From Magicicada septendecula (Eukaryota > Arthropoda > Insecta > Hemiptera > Cicadidae): a DNA stretch of 64,000 nucleotides. Positions 35,925 to 46,636 of this stretch are shown here, one piece after another. The translations under genes and the position numbers were made by a program. Within the stretch, counting starts at the first letter, position 1. Each line of letters starts with the position of its first letter. The stretch spans positions 369,415,258-369,479,257 of the forward strand of contig CM068372.1 of assembly GCA_034769895.1 (NCBI GenBank). Direction: 5' to 3'. The notes beneath the pieces were generated by a model. The model ran no database searches. It was not told the origin of the DNA and saw only the letters and a program-made list of their open reading frames with translations.

Positions 35925-37100
35925 TTAATATAACATCAGAAAGAGTCGAATTAAACTTATCACTACAGGTTGGTTGGTTATAAATTGCCGCAACCAACGC
36001 GGGGCTTGATAGAGGAAGATTGCCACGGAAACAGGTTGGGTATAACATACATCCTCGGCGCTAGAGCCCAGTCTGGGCCCTGGCCTCCAAAATAAATCGT
36101 CCCCACTGGTCTCTACTCCCGGCCAATGTCCACAGTTTGCTGCACCCAGCCTCACTGCCTCCTTACCAACTTGGTCCACCCATCTTGTACGCGGTCTTCC
36201 CCTCCTTCTCCTTCCCATCGGCAAATAATTCATGACTTTTTTTGGGATTCTATCCTCTGCCATTCTCTGCACATGTCCGGCCCAACGCAATCTGTTAATT
36301 TGTATGAATTGCACAATCGGAAGATCTTTAAACCTTTCGTACAACTCTCGATTATGCAGTCGCCTCCAAATCTCGTTTTCCTTCACAGGGCCATAGATTC
36401 TCCTCAATACCTTCCTCTCAAACACGGCTAGTTTCTGCTCATCTAATTTTTTTAGCACCCAGCATTCCGAGCCAAACATCAGAACTGCTCTGGTCAAGGT
36501 CTTGTAGAGCGTGGCTTTTGTCTCTTTACTTATTAATTTTGATTTAAAATGTTTCACTAGTCCGTAGTAACACCTATTAGCAGATAATATTCGTTTTTCA
36601 ATGTCTCTAGAGGAGTCATTTCCAGAGTCCACATATGACCCGAGATATGGAAAACCTTGAACTTTTTCAAATTCGTAATCATTACTGCGCAGGGACAGGG
36701 CACGAGTGTTGGCACCTACAACCATATATTTAGTTTTGCTTTGGTTTATAACCAAGCCCATAGCCTTAGCGGACAACTGCAGTGTCTGAAAGGCCTCCTT
36801 TAAGCCAGATTCAGACCTACTTATGACGTCAATGTCATCGCCATATGCCAGAAGCTGTACCTCCTTGTGAAATATGTGTCCATTAGTTTGAATTCCTGAA
36901 TCCCTGATGACCTTTTCTAGAGCTATGTTGAACAACAGACACGCTAAGGCATCTCCTTGTTTCAGCCCATTCAATGTTTTTAAGGAGTTAAATAGATTTG
37001 ATTGTATTCTGATTTGGCACTTAGAATTGGACATAGCTACTCCAACCATACACACCAAATTAGATGGTGTCTTCAACTCCTTCATAGCTCTATATAGCAT
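35925..37100 (-). pseudogene. RTE-like LINE reverse transcriptase, C-terminal 391 codons open
   Basis: The longest open frame after the microsatellite artefacts. Residues 45-51 give motif B (GLKQGDA), residues 86-89 the active site YGDD, then GLVINQSKTKYM, FPYLGSYVDSGND, ATLYKTLTRAVLMFGSECW and VLRRIYGPVKENEIWRRLHN, and near residue 285 WAGHVQRMAEDRIPKK, ending in RRRGRPRTRWVDQV. This is the palm-to-C-terminus of an RTE-type endonuclease-reverse transcriptase. An in-frame stop lies five codons before the first Met and the endonuclease and motif A are missing, so it is 5'-truncated near 37113. The last approx. 45 codons are read-through beyond the LINE 3' end (about 36050). Being undisrupted over more than 340 codons, it is a relatively young insertion. 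Confidence 0.85.
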
Positions 37101-37114
37101 GCGCGCGTACAGCT

Positions 37115-37639
37115 AAAATAATTAGACATGAAACGGAATTTCGGTTGCGAAGTGTCAAACGATCTCATTTCGCATGTGTAGCTTTGACGCGTTGTTTTCC
37201 GAGCAATCATTTTGTGCTCACACAGCTACACGGTTAGTGTGTCACATGGTTGGTCAGCTCGCACCCCACTTCCTGCGCCGCCTTCACAGCTCCCCGCTAC
37301 GAGATCTGCGCGAACTGTTTCACTACTTACTATTCCATCTGTAAATCCAAATATATACCTAGTAAGCTCCCTGACCTGCAGAACTCGCTGACCATTTTGG
37401 ACGAAGTAATGTAGGCTACTGTTACATAATGCATAACGTCATGTAATTAAAGTGCATCATGACTTATCGTCCATCCTACCTTCAGCCCTGATCTTGTATC
37501 ATCAGACTTTCACCTGCTTGGTCCACTTCGGGGTACCAGATTAGGATGCTCTCTCACACTTTTTCCGAAGTGGGTGCTTTCCAGAAGTGGGTGCAAAGGT
37601 GATATATGAGAAACGTTTGTCTGAAGTTCGCATGGCTGG
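37115..37639. other. No gene recognised
   Basis: GC-moderate sequence between the RTE fragment and the inverted ribozyme-like pair; no motif seen. Confidence 0.4.
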
Positions 37640-37965
37640 TGTCAATAAATTCAAAATTACGTCTACAATCCGGGCTGTTGGGCCGTGGTCGGATGCTATT
37701 AAACCACCATCACGTTGGCAACGTTTCGATTCCCCGTCGGGAATCTTCTTCAGGCCGTTTTGTTGCTTTTACCTGATACAGGTATCGGATAGTGTTCGGC
37801 GTACATCTGCCGCTATTGTGTTTTTACTCTCTGTCGCTTCTTGGCGGCCTGAACAAGATACCCGACGAGGAATCGAAACGTCGCCGACGTTATGGCGTTT
37901 AATAGGAGCCGACCACGGCCTAACAGCCCGATTTGTAGACGTAATTTTGAATTTATTGATAGGTG
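37640..37965. repeat. Inverted pair of ribozyme-like units
   Basis: The left arm (from ATAAATTCAAAATTACGTCT to CAGGCCG) and the right arm (from CGGCCTGAACAAGA to GACGTAATTTTGAATTTAT) are reverse complements with scattered differences. On the minus strand the left arm has CTGAAGA, GATTCCC-GACG-GGGAATC (a perfect 7-bp hairpin) and GAAACGTTG. The right arm on the plus strand has CTGAACA...AATCGAAACGTCG, with a core G changed to C. Both carry a CGACCACGGCC-AACAGCCCG phrase also found in Y. The 172-codon open frame at 37587-38105 across it is a by-product. Confidence 0.62.
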
Positions 37966-38090
37966 AGAATTTATTGATAGGTGTGAATTTATTGATAGGT
38001 GAGAATTTAGTGATATGTGAGAATTTAGTGATAGGTGAGAATTTAGTGATAGGTGAGAATTTAGTGATAGGTGACAATTTATTGATAGGC
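37949..38090 (+). repeat. 18-bp minisatellite, about seven to eight units
   Basis: GAATTTATTGATAGGTGA and variants with GTGATAGGTGA repeat with an 18-bp period starting at the end of the right ribozyme-like arm. The plus frame reads as repeated LIGENL/VIGENL, which explains the spurious open frame. The first unit is also the mirrored outer end of the inverted pair, so the array seems to have grown from the element's edge. Confidence 0.88.
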
Positions 38091-38620
38091 TGTTTTCCGC
38101 CATAACTCGGTTATCTGTCGACAGATTTACACATATTGTTGTGTTCACATTAAAGGGCTTCCAATGTTACGTGGTACACCATAATTTGATAAAATTTACC
38201 TAAGTTTATTGAGTTATTAGTGATCAAAAAATTAAAGTGGCCGTCATTTTAAAATTCCAAAGTAATCGTAATTTTTATATTTATTAAAGAATATTAATGT
38301 AAATACGTGTAACAAATTTTATTAAAATATCTCAATCCTTTCTTGACATATGAAGTTGTCCTTAAAAAACACAAAATATTCCTTAAAGATTGCTTAAAAA
38401 ACGAGACGTTTCCTATGTTATAGGAACTTTTTCCCTTATAGTGACGCATAGAATCCGAATATGTATAGTGGGGACATCTTCTACGTTACACTCTGCATAT
38501 GAAATATTACTGATGCAAATGTAGATATGTTTGACAGAAACAGACATATTTTAGGTTAATTTGAATTACCGTGCGTGTAATGTTTACACATGAAAATGAT
38601 AAGTAGGTTAGGTTATAGCG
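38091..38620. other. AT-rich stretch, no gene seen
   Basis: No coding or repeat signature noticed. Confidence 0.45.
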
Positions 38621-38624
38621 ATTT

Positions 38625-39395
38625 GTCGAAACTTTACGAGGATGACACAGACTACATGTTTAGAAAATCGAAAGAGGAATACGAGAAATGGGGTCTAAAC
38701 ATAAACACTACTAAAACAGAATATCTGAAATTAGGAGACATGCAAGAAGAAGACCCAGATCTGCAAATCCATAGAATCGGAAAGTGTAGCGAATTCAAAT
38801 ATTTGGGAAGCATTATTTCAAAAGATGGAGCAAAATGAATGACATCAAAAATAGGATACAACTAGGAAAAAAGGCTATTCGTTTGCTAAACTCGTTACTT
38901 TGGTCGAACAAAATGAAACTTCAAACTAAACTGACAATCTGCACAACTATTGTGGAGCCCATTTTAACTTATGGCTGCGAATCCTGGCAACCTTCAGATA
39001 AAGAGAAAAAGATGATAGAAACTGTGGAAATGGATTTCTTAAGAAGAGCGTGTAATATTTCTAGAATGCAACATGTTAGAAACGAAGATATAAGAAGGAA
39101 ACAAGGGCGCGTATTTACAACAGCAGAAAGAATAGAATCCAGACAGTTGCTATGGTATGGTCACGTAACGAGGATGGAGGAGAAGCGGTGGCCAAAGAAA
39201 GCATTGACTTACACACCACAAAACAGGAGAAGAAAAGGAAGACTGATAACACAATGGAGAACAGGAATTAGGAAAAGCATGAGAGATAGAGCTGTTGAAG
39301 ACGATGACTGGAAAGATAGGAAGAAATGGCGATCGAAATGCGGGATGCGGCATAGACTGTAGGACCCCCGCTAATAATAATAAATAAAGGTTAGG
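38625..39395 (+). pseudogene. RTE-like LINE RT fragment with TAA-rich 3' end
   Basis: Starting near an altered active site (LYEDDTDYMF, where RTE normally has xADD), the reading continues GLNINTTKTEYL and FKYLGSIISKDG. It then shifts frame at about 38838 and goes on through PILTYGCESW, FLRRACNISRMQHVRNEDIR, LWYGHVTRMEEKRWPKKAL and DWKDRKKWRSKCGMRHRL, with a stop at 39362. The 3' end is a short UTR with TAATAATAATAAATAA (about 39370-39387), a typical simple tail. It is 5'-truncated, lacking endonuclease and motifs A-B, and frameshifted once. The C-terminal 175 codons are intact. Confidence 0.82.
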
Positions 39396-40430
39396 TTACT
39401 TAATTCTCCTTATTATTTTTGTTATGATATTCAGTTAAAAAAGTTTCGTGAGAGAAAGAGAGAGACGCAAAGGAAAAATAATATTAATATTTATCCAATA
39501 AGTCTTACACTAAAATCAACCAAGGTTGGTTATGAAATGCCAAACACCGATTGCTGTTCACAAAGCCGTATAATGGAATTGCCTTCTTTATTAAGTGACA
39601 CATATGATACGCACAATAAGGATTGATTATGCACAAATACAACTAACATAAACAGTAAACTATACAAAATAACACTATAAATGACAGTACTGTTTCACCA
39701 ACATTTATGATCACATCTATATTTTGCCACCAGCTGATTCACGTAATTGAAACCTACAGCAAACAATGCTGTATTTAAAACAGTATTTTTTTCGTGTTCA
39801 GAGATAAAATTAAAAAATGTAATACAAGACGTTATAATGACACTTACTTTGTTTAAAAATGCTAAAATACAGCGAAAACTTTTTTTTTCTATTTGAGTAA
39901 AAGCACAAATGTTTCTTTCTTTCGACAATTTAACAAACGATACACTAACAAGATGGCGCTTCGCCGTATTTCTTATTCTTATTCTTCTACTCTGTAACAT
40001 GTAGACGTCGAATCTTTAACCTTGGTAAGGAAAGATTTTTCATTACAAAAATTTTAGAAATATATTCCTACACAGTTTTCAATACTTCTGTTATAAGTAG
40101 AATTAACTATGTGTATTTTAACAATTACTTTTTTTTAACGAAGTTGCGAAAAGAGTAACATATTTGTTTACATTACACTTCTTTGTGAGTAATAAGTAAA
40201 GTAAATAATTACAGTAAAGCTTTGTATGTGTAAAATAAGAAAGTATATAGATTTATACGGAAAACTGTTTTTACTTATTGTGAGATTATTATAAATAGTC
40301 GTATATCTTATTATTAACTGAAATATTTTAGATAATTACGCTTCCGTTTTTGTATGTGGATTTTATGGGTCAAAAAGAGGTTAGATCAGAGTAAATTGTT
40401 CCTTGCACGTAAACTGTCGTGTTTTCGTTA
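39396..40430. other. No gene recognised
   Basis: AT-rich sequence with no motif, repeat partner or convincing frame. Confidence 0.45.
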
Positions 40431-41186
40431 TTAATAACAACACTGTTTTTAGGTTGAACACAAGTTATTTTATTACTTGTAACCAGTGACGGCTGGTGGT
40501 TCCAAATTTTGGTGGCTGCAGTAGTTGGTTGAGTGGATGGTGGAGGGGTTAAAGACATTAAACTATCATAATCACAGTTATACAAAATTATTAATATAAT
40601 TTTATAACCTCAAACAACGTTTACCTTGAACCAACGTAAACACTAAACCTGACATAACTTATAAATCAAGAAAGCTGTGTTGATTTCATGACAAAGCTGC
40701 GCTACAGCGCTACTAATGGAGCGTTGCAGAAGCTTTGCAACCACCAAGCGTACATTGGGAACATAGGGCAGTTGTGAAGAGTAGCGGACGTCCTCTCATA
40801 TGTTTGTGTAGTAAGCTCTGCCATATAGTTCAAGTTGCAAGCGGCCTACAACCACCACTCTACGTGCCACATTTGAATTGTACGCGAACATTACCGCGTA
40901 GAATCTAATACGCTCTCCGTTGAAATTTATGACACTTTTGGCTGCTTAATGTTTTCGTATATTATTTTATAGTTTAGTTATTCTATATTGGTGGTTGTAC
41001 AACGCTGCAACCATAACACCAGCCGTCACTACTTGTAACACCAAACCGTTTCGCACATACTACGATGAGGCGTCCTCAGGGACAAATCTTACGCCTCATC
41101 GTTGTATGCGCGAAACGTTTTGGTGTTACAAGTAACAAAAAGACGTGTGTTAAACCGATAAAAACAGTGTTGTTATTATTTGGTTC
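40431..41186. repeat. Foldback palindrome, left arm split by a hAT MITE
   Basis: The right arm (41093-41186: ACGCCTCATCGTTGTATGCG, CGAAACGTTTTGGTGTTACA, then AAAACAGTGTTGTTATTA) is the reverse complement of the left arm, which is in two pieces: 40431-40483 and 41040-41082. The break is exactly the 548-bp MITE. The arm is about 95 bp with a roughly 10-bp spacer. The MITE target CTTGTAAC is part of the arm, and its counterpart is present once in the right arm as GTTACAAG. The palindrome therefore predates the insertion. Confidence 0.85.
40484..41031. mobile_element. Non-autonomous hAT-type MITE, 548 bp
   Basis: The ends CAGTGACGGCTGGTG and (reverse complement of the right end) TAGTGACGGCTGGTG match the family TIR at 17730-18884. 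A perfect 8-bp duplication CTTGTAAC flanks it (40476-40483, 41032-41039). Subterminal sequences (CCAAATTTTGGTGG, AACATTACCGC) also match that element in opposite orientation; about 600 bp of interior is missing. No transposase. Confidence 0.92.
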
Positions 41187-41258
41187 TTCAATTAATAATT
41201 TGTTTGTTGTATTATATTTTCAAATTTGTACATTTGGTTTTTATATTTGTATTGCCAA

Positions 41259-41287
41259 TGTGTGTGTGTGTGTGTGTGTGTGTGTGA
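41259..41287 (+). repeat. (TG)n microsatellite, short
   Basis: About 29 bp of TG repeat. Confidence 0.9.
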
Positions 41288-41298
41288 GATTATTTTTT

Positions 41299-41760
41299 AA
41301 TTATAAATATAATACTACTGAGTCGGAACACTAATTTTTTATTGGCAAAAATGTAAAATTTTTATAATCCAGACAGGACGTTGCTTCAAACAGAGATACA
41401 TGGAACACACAAAGGCACTACACTCCACCACCTAATCCACCTTTGCAAACCACCTCATTGAAGCAAACCACACATACACAAACATTAACATCAACATGGA
41501 TATTCTACATGTACACACAAAAGGCCGAAAACTAGACACTCTTGAACAACTAGAAATATACAAACACACAAAAACACATTAAAACGACATCATAAACGAA
41601 CGAACACAATTAAAATCACACATACTATTCGAACATATATCACACCGCACACACACAACATCGATCTTTCGAACGACAGCGCCGTAACCAAGAACAAGAC
41701 GGACAGCGCTCCTAGTTACCAATAAAAAATTAGTGTTCCGAGGCAGTAAATTTATAATTA
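41299..41760. repeat. Inverted arms around a Penelope-like relic
   Basis: Left-arm phrases CGGAACACTAATTTTTTATT and GG recur in reverse complement at 41716-41735, with weaker pairing outward to AATTATAAAT on both sides (arms about 45 bp). The enclosed sequence carries the GIY-YIG relic. Sequence just right of the right arm (GGACACGTCATGGACAAC) recurs at 45.19 kb next to a similar CGGAACACG phrase, so this is a dispersed terminal structure. Confidence 0.65.
41366..41645 (+). pseudogene. GIY-YIG endonuclease relic of a Penelope-like element, copy 1
   Basis: The plus strand reads IQTGRCFKQRYMEHTKALHS, a stop, then STFANHLIEANHTYTNIN and GRKLDTLEQLEIYKHTK. The QTGR-x-FK-xRYxEH block followed by FANHL-x5-H and a LEQLEIYK tail is the second half of the GIY-YIG nuclease domain at the C terminus of Penelope-like retroelement proteins. 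The N-terminal GIY half, the RT and the expected upstream CCHH region are missing, and there are stops, so it is a fossil. It supports Penelope-like activity near the ribozyme-like repeats. Confidence 0.68.
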
Positions 41761-42167
41761 GTTAATCAATGGACACGTCATGGACAACAAAATCCAGAAA
41801 TTATTTGTTAGTTGAAAAATAAACACATGCAGGTCAAAACTAAGACAAATCATAATTATTTACGTACAATCTTAACTATAATATAACAGTTACAGTATTA
41901 TTACGATTTTAATAAATATAACCTGTAATAATAAATACTATTACTAGGTTACTACTAGCACGGGGTAGTTGTACAGCCCAAAGTCGAGCCCTCATGGCCT
42001 CAGTCAGTTTCTGCCTCCACTCACCGCTGCTCTTCCAATTCGTATTCCCTCCGTTTATGCTTTTACTTGGCCAAATTCTTGGTTTTCCCATCCGTTTGAC
42101 CTGTACGTTCTTTTTGACAGTCTACACTCACCCTTACTACCAGACCAGCCCAACACAACCTTTATAG

Positions 42168-42840
42168 CAGTGGCGTGGTGGCGTAGGTACATAACTCCTG
42201 TTGCCAGATGTGACAGGTGTAAAACTTAATGGTAATCTAAAAATTAATTAGAATTTTTTCTTGTACCAAGTGTTCTTTTTAGAGCATTTTGTATCATTCG
42301 CTGGGAGAAGAAGAGGGTCCCAGTTCAACGGGATCTGACTCTCATTATACATACACAGAATAAATCAGAACACAAATAATCGAATTAAAAATAATAAAGA
42401 CAAACAGAAACACATGACTAAACGAACAAAACACAAATAGGTATGTAGTATCTACTGCACGTCAGTTCCGAAAACGAAAATAGCTGCTACTGAGCGTTTT
42501 GTCGGTTTATACAGCGGCAACACATTGGGTGGACGAATATTCCCCCCCCCCCCAAGTGTTTATACAGTGAGAACTATTAGGTGGTCAATGACTGTACGCA
42601 GTAAAACATTGCCGATGTCTGAGCCGGCAACACAAGACGGTGCAAACCCCAGCAGTTCGAAAGCAATGCTACGCTTTTCTTCAAGTTTCCCTACTAATAT
42701 TGTTTGGATTTCAAATTATTCAATAACTAAAGTATTTATTCTGTAATAAAATTGATATTATTTTCTCTTTGATATTATTTTCTTTTATTGATATTATTTC
42801 CAGTGCTCTTGCCGCCGGCAACATGGATGCCACGCTACTG
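42168..42840. mobile_element. Non-autonomous hAT-type element, 673 bp
   Basis: The left end CAGTGGCGTGG and the right end (reverse complement) CAGTAGCGTGG agree at 10 of 11 positions. Perfect 8-bp duplications CTTTATAG lie at 42160-42167 and 42841-42848. The interior contains a C run at about 42542-42554 and no transposase. Exact boundaries and duplication make this assignment firm. Confidence 0.88.
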
Positions 42841-42999
42841 CTTTATAGTTTACATATTCAGTACTCCTTGTACACGTGATGCAATTCATGACTGCTGAAT
42901 TTGACTCTCCAATGTCGATTATAATATTCTTCGAAGGAGTTTCCATTCATAGATAATTATTATATTTACTATCTAGCAGCGGTGGACAGAGTTGAATCC

Positions 43000-43170
43000 T
43001 GGAAACTGAATACAACACATAAATAGAATGGGTGACTCCAAGAATACCAAAACAGACAATCCAGTACAAGCTTCTTGGAGAAAGAGATAGAGGCAGAACA
43101 AGAAAACGGTGGCTGTGAAGACGGAACAGGCTGCAAGCCTAATCTTTGAAGTGAAGAAGAAGAAGACTAT
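43000..43170 (+). pseudogene. RTE-like LINE 3' end with (GAA)n tail
   Basis: The sequence reads RMGDSRIPKQTIQYKLLGER, then DRGRTRKRWL and a stop. It then runs through GTGAAGACGGAACAGGC, shared with the LINE at 23.93 kb, and ends in GAAGAAGAAGA. Only the last approx. 40 codons and the short UTR remain. Confidence 0.62.
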
Positions 43171-43270
43171 TTAGCGGGTACCCACAATTGTGAGGAATAG
43201 GTACTTGTTTTTTCCTTAGATCTCTCAGAAGTAACCCATACTTCAGTCGGATCAAAGAATAGGCCTTATC

Positions 43271-44040
43271 GAACGAGCGAAGCGAGTTCTCAGTTTTGAC
43301 TTACCCTACAGAACTCCATTGTTTTTATGTAATTGACCCCCCCCCCAAATAAGAGGCGGGAAGCAAAAATTTGAGGGGGAAAATTTTTGAAAAAATCATA
43401 AACATCCATGTGGGGTACCACATTAAACGAAATTTTAATCAAAATATGAATATAGTTTAACTTTTAAAAATTTTGAAATACTGGTACGCCGGGGGTTAAA
43501 AAGTGGGGGAAATTTTTGATAAAATCGTAAAAGTTCATGTGGCCTATCAAATTAAATGAAATTTTAATTACAATCTGAGTGTAGTGTTATTTTTTGGAAG
43601 TTACAAAATGTTGGTAAGTCAGGGCCCAAAAAAGTAGTAAAGTTTACAAAAGTTGGAAATTCCATGTGGGATATCAAATGAAAGAGAATTTTAACCAAAA
43701 TCTGAATATAGTGTACAGTTTTGGAAATTAAAAATTGTTTGACCCTGGGACTCAAAAAAGGAACCAAAATTTTGAAAAATATTGTAACAATGCATCCGGA
43801 TGTCAGATGTCAGACTAAAGGGTATTTTAACACAAATCCGATTATATGGAATGTTTAGTGTTTACTGTATGGTTGTTGGTTGTTCTGCAATTGTTACTTT
43901 AATAAACAAAGATTAGTAAAGTAACCTGGATTTTTTAAATTTTCTGGTAATTGTAAATTATCTAATATCAACATGTATTCAAATAAATAAATGTACATCG
44001 TTCAAAATAATGAGAGGTCCTGCAGCTCAGGGAGCACTTG
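43271..44040 (+). repeat. W-family dispersed element, plus copy
   Basis: Starts GAACGAGCGAAGCGAGTTCT, lacks part of the lead seen in the other copies, has a C run (43328-43336), then about four degenerate units of 110-125 bp (TATCAAATTAAATGAAATTT, AATCTGAATATAGTG), and ends with TGCAGCTCAGGGAG. Open frames inside are not coding. Confidence 0.68.
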
Positions 44041-45649
44041 CTGTCAATAGCTGAACTATCTATTTGTTGACTCCCCCATCACTTCTTGGTCTTCAGCTCC
44101 CCCTATAGGTATTCCTTCCTGTAGGTACCTATTCCAGTGCATTATTCAGCTCTGCTATTCTGTTGACAGTGGCGCGCTCTATAGGCCTACCATCTTTTGT
44201 CAATATCTTTAAAAAAAGTTACTTTCATACTCACGAGCTGCACGTTTGAATTGCGACTTGCAAAATTTATTTTTTCTGTTTTTCAAAGAATAAATCTGTA
44301 TATTATTTTCTTCTATTCTTCGTTACAACATTTTTAGCACAACCTGTAAACAGTAAACACCAAAATTATTGGCAAGTCAAGAAAGCTACAGAAGAACTAA
44401 AACAAATATAATACTGTAGGTTTCGCCATTCTATGACGATATGGCCTTGGCCCTCCATCTTAAGGGGCCTACTCACGCTTCGGCAAGCCGGTGAGACCTG
44501 CTTCAAGAACACGCACCTTGAGGCAGGCCGCAGGGTGTGTACCGATATTGGCCTCAAGGCAAACCTAGCTGTCATGGTGGCCTGAGTAAATACGAAAAGC
44601 CGTCCATCCTGCCTTTGGATCGCCTCCAGCCGGTGTGTGTGTGTGTACTAATCCGGCCGGCCTTGGGGTCTTTCAGTCGTGTAGGTTGACCCTTGACAAA
44701 CGTGTACTTTTTTAGGGTTACCTACTGAGTATTCCCAGTAATTTATCCGTGTTTGTTTTTTGCTTTTATTTTTGTATGTTGAGTCATAGATTTCCGTGCA
44801 AAATAATTATCAGAATTTATTAATTTGTAGAGATTCTCCTTTGATTGTGGCAAGTTAAAGGCAAGGATTGCCATGATCGGTCAAAAAGGAAAGCTGATTT
44901 CGGGTTACGAGTAGCAAAACTAAAAGAAATAAAGCCTATAATTTAAAACATAACATAATTTCATGTTTAGGAAATTACAGATTTTCTGTTTCTGTTTCTC
45001 ATTAATAATTTGATTTATTATTAATGAAACTAATTTGCCACAAACTTGACTTTCGTTTACAATATAACCCACGAAAGCTTCTCGGATATTTTTGGCAGCA
45101 CTTGCGGTATTTCCGAAGTTTAATTAAATATATCACTACCGACTCGGAACACGTTATATTTAGTTATACTTAGGCTATATTTAGTTAATCGACGGACACG
45201 TCATGGACAACGAAATCCAAGAATTCCGAAGTTTCTTCGTTCCAAATATTCCATAGAAATGGAATGTTTGAAACGCTAAAGTTATGGTCCCTTCTCCAGT
45301 ATTCTCGCGATCAAAATATTCGCCACACTTTTCATTAGGAAATTATGTAAAACACAGCTTCCCATGACTACAGAATCAGTTATGTAGTTTCAAATTTATG
45401 TGAGTATGAAATATTCGGAACCGGGATCAATTCCAGACACGTTCTCGCTCGTGATGTAGGATAATTAAATAATTACCTTTCTGGGGCAGTTAAATGTGCT
45501 TGTCGAAACAGTTTTAACGTATCCACTCTCAAAGGATAGGCATCGTCGGCTACGGAAACGTAGGGTAGGACTGTGGACGTATTTCTTATAGCCTTTTTTC
45601 TTGACCTGGGGGATGTTCAATTGTTTATACTGAAGTGTTTCCAAAATAT
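44041..45649. other. No gene recognised; GC-rich patch at 44.4-44.7 kb
   Basis: 44440-44690 is more GC-rich and shares the phrase CCTTGAGGCAG(G/A)CC and its GGGTGTG context with 47632-47655, hinting at a common decayed repeat. The rest is AT-rich without features, apart from the 45179-45225 block that matches 41755-41805. Confidence 0.4.
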
Positions 45650-46636
45650 CGATATGGAGAACCATATATGACTTCCATGTATTAAGATTTATATTTAAAA
45701 TCATTTTCGAAATGACATATTTCCATAGAAACAACTTCTTCCTTCAGCCTTAACCACAGTACTTGGTCACTAACGTATACCACCTCACGTTAGCACACTC
45801 GATTTTACTGATGATGGCAGTCAATGGTACTTAGAAACATCTGGTTATGCAGAAAACATTGAACCACGGCTAAACAGCCCGGGAAGGAATTTTATCAACA
45901 AACTACTTCTTTGTTCACCAACTTTGTTACTACTTGTTGTTACACTGCTAAATACTTCGTTCTTGACAAGGCCTTTCGGTGTCTCCATCATCTTCAGGTC
46001 TTAAACGAATTTATCTTAAAAAGACCTGAAGATGGTGGAGGACACTGAAAGGCCTCGTCAAGAACGAAGTATTTAGCAGTGTAACAATAAGTAGTGACAA
46101 AGTTGGTGTTAAGATAGCTGCTAATAAAACTAACAATACTTCTTTGTTGCCGATAACGTAGTACACATACAAAAAATTATCCCCTCCCCCTTCAACTATC
46201 ATTTTCATTTATAGAAAATTACCCCTTCCTCCTTCAACTACCCTTTTCATTTATAGAAATTTCATCTACCTTTCTACAGTGGGTTATTACGACCTTCTTT
46301 TCAGGATACTTTATTTATCAAAATTAAGTACTTTACTCTTGTAAAACGCAAAACGTTGCAGGTAAACTACACCTTCGCCTTAATCGATCTTCACCAAAAA
46401 ACAATAGGCCTTGAGTCCTCTACAACTCGAGCACATATGCAAAAAAATTTTTGATTCTGTTTGAATTTGCGGCTGTTATCGTTCGTCGTAGGAAAAATTC
46501 TACACACAGACACTTTTCGGAAAATGACTTTTCTTCATGTTTTGAGAGTAGTACAACCGGAATCAGCCCTTATCTAGAACACGATTTTTTCGCCATCACC
46601 ATATTTCCATTTCCTTACGGAACACGGAAGTAAAGT
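45650..46636 (+). repeat. Y/Z dispersed element, copy 3, interrupted
   Basis: The Y part (45650-45915) and the continuation (46137-46636, starting with the repeated TACTTCTTTGTT) together match copy 1 module by module: the pyrimidine blocks, one Z unit at 46.36 kb and the tail to CGGAAGTAAA. Between them is a 221-bp palindromic insertion. A degenerate ribozyme-like core (CTGATGA 45808-45814, GAAA 45834-45837) lacks a good stem II. Confidence 0.8.
45916..46136. mobile_element. 221-bp palindromic element with 12-bp target duplication
   Basis: The arms 45916-46002 and 46020-46108 are about 87 bp each and nearly perfect reverse complements around a 17-bp AT-rich centre, followed by a 28-bp single-copy tail. 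TACTTCTTTGTT is duplicated at 45904-45915 and 46137-46148, so insertion into the Y/Z copy is certain. Each arm has CTGAAGA, a short stem region and GAAAGGCC in outward ribozyme order, so the DNA can yield a core from either strand. It encodes no protein and is presumably mobilised in trans, perhaps by a Penelope-like element. Confidence 0.82.

Noticed and set aside
35925-37100. Host gene with intact ORF
   Set aside because: Although open for 391 codons, motif order (GLKQGD, YGDD, WAGHVQRM) is that of a LINE reverse transcriptase and the 5' half is missing.
37587-38105. 172-codon frame ending in LIGENL repeats
   Set aside because: It spans a non-coding inverted repeat and an 18-bp minisatellite; the repeat period being a multiple of three keeps it open by chance.
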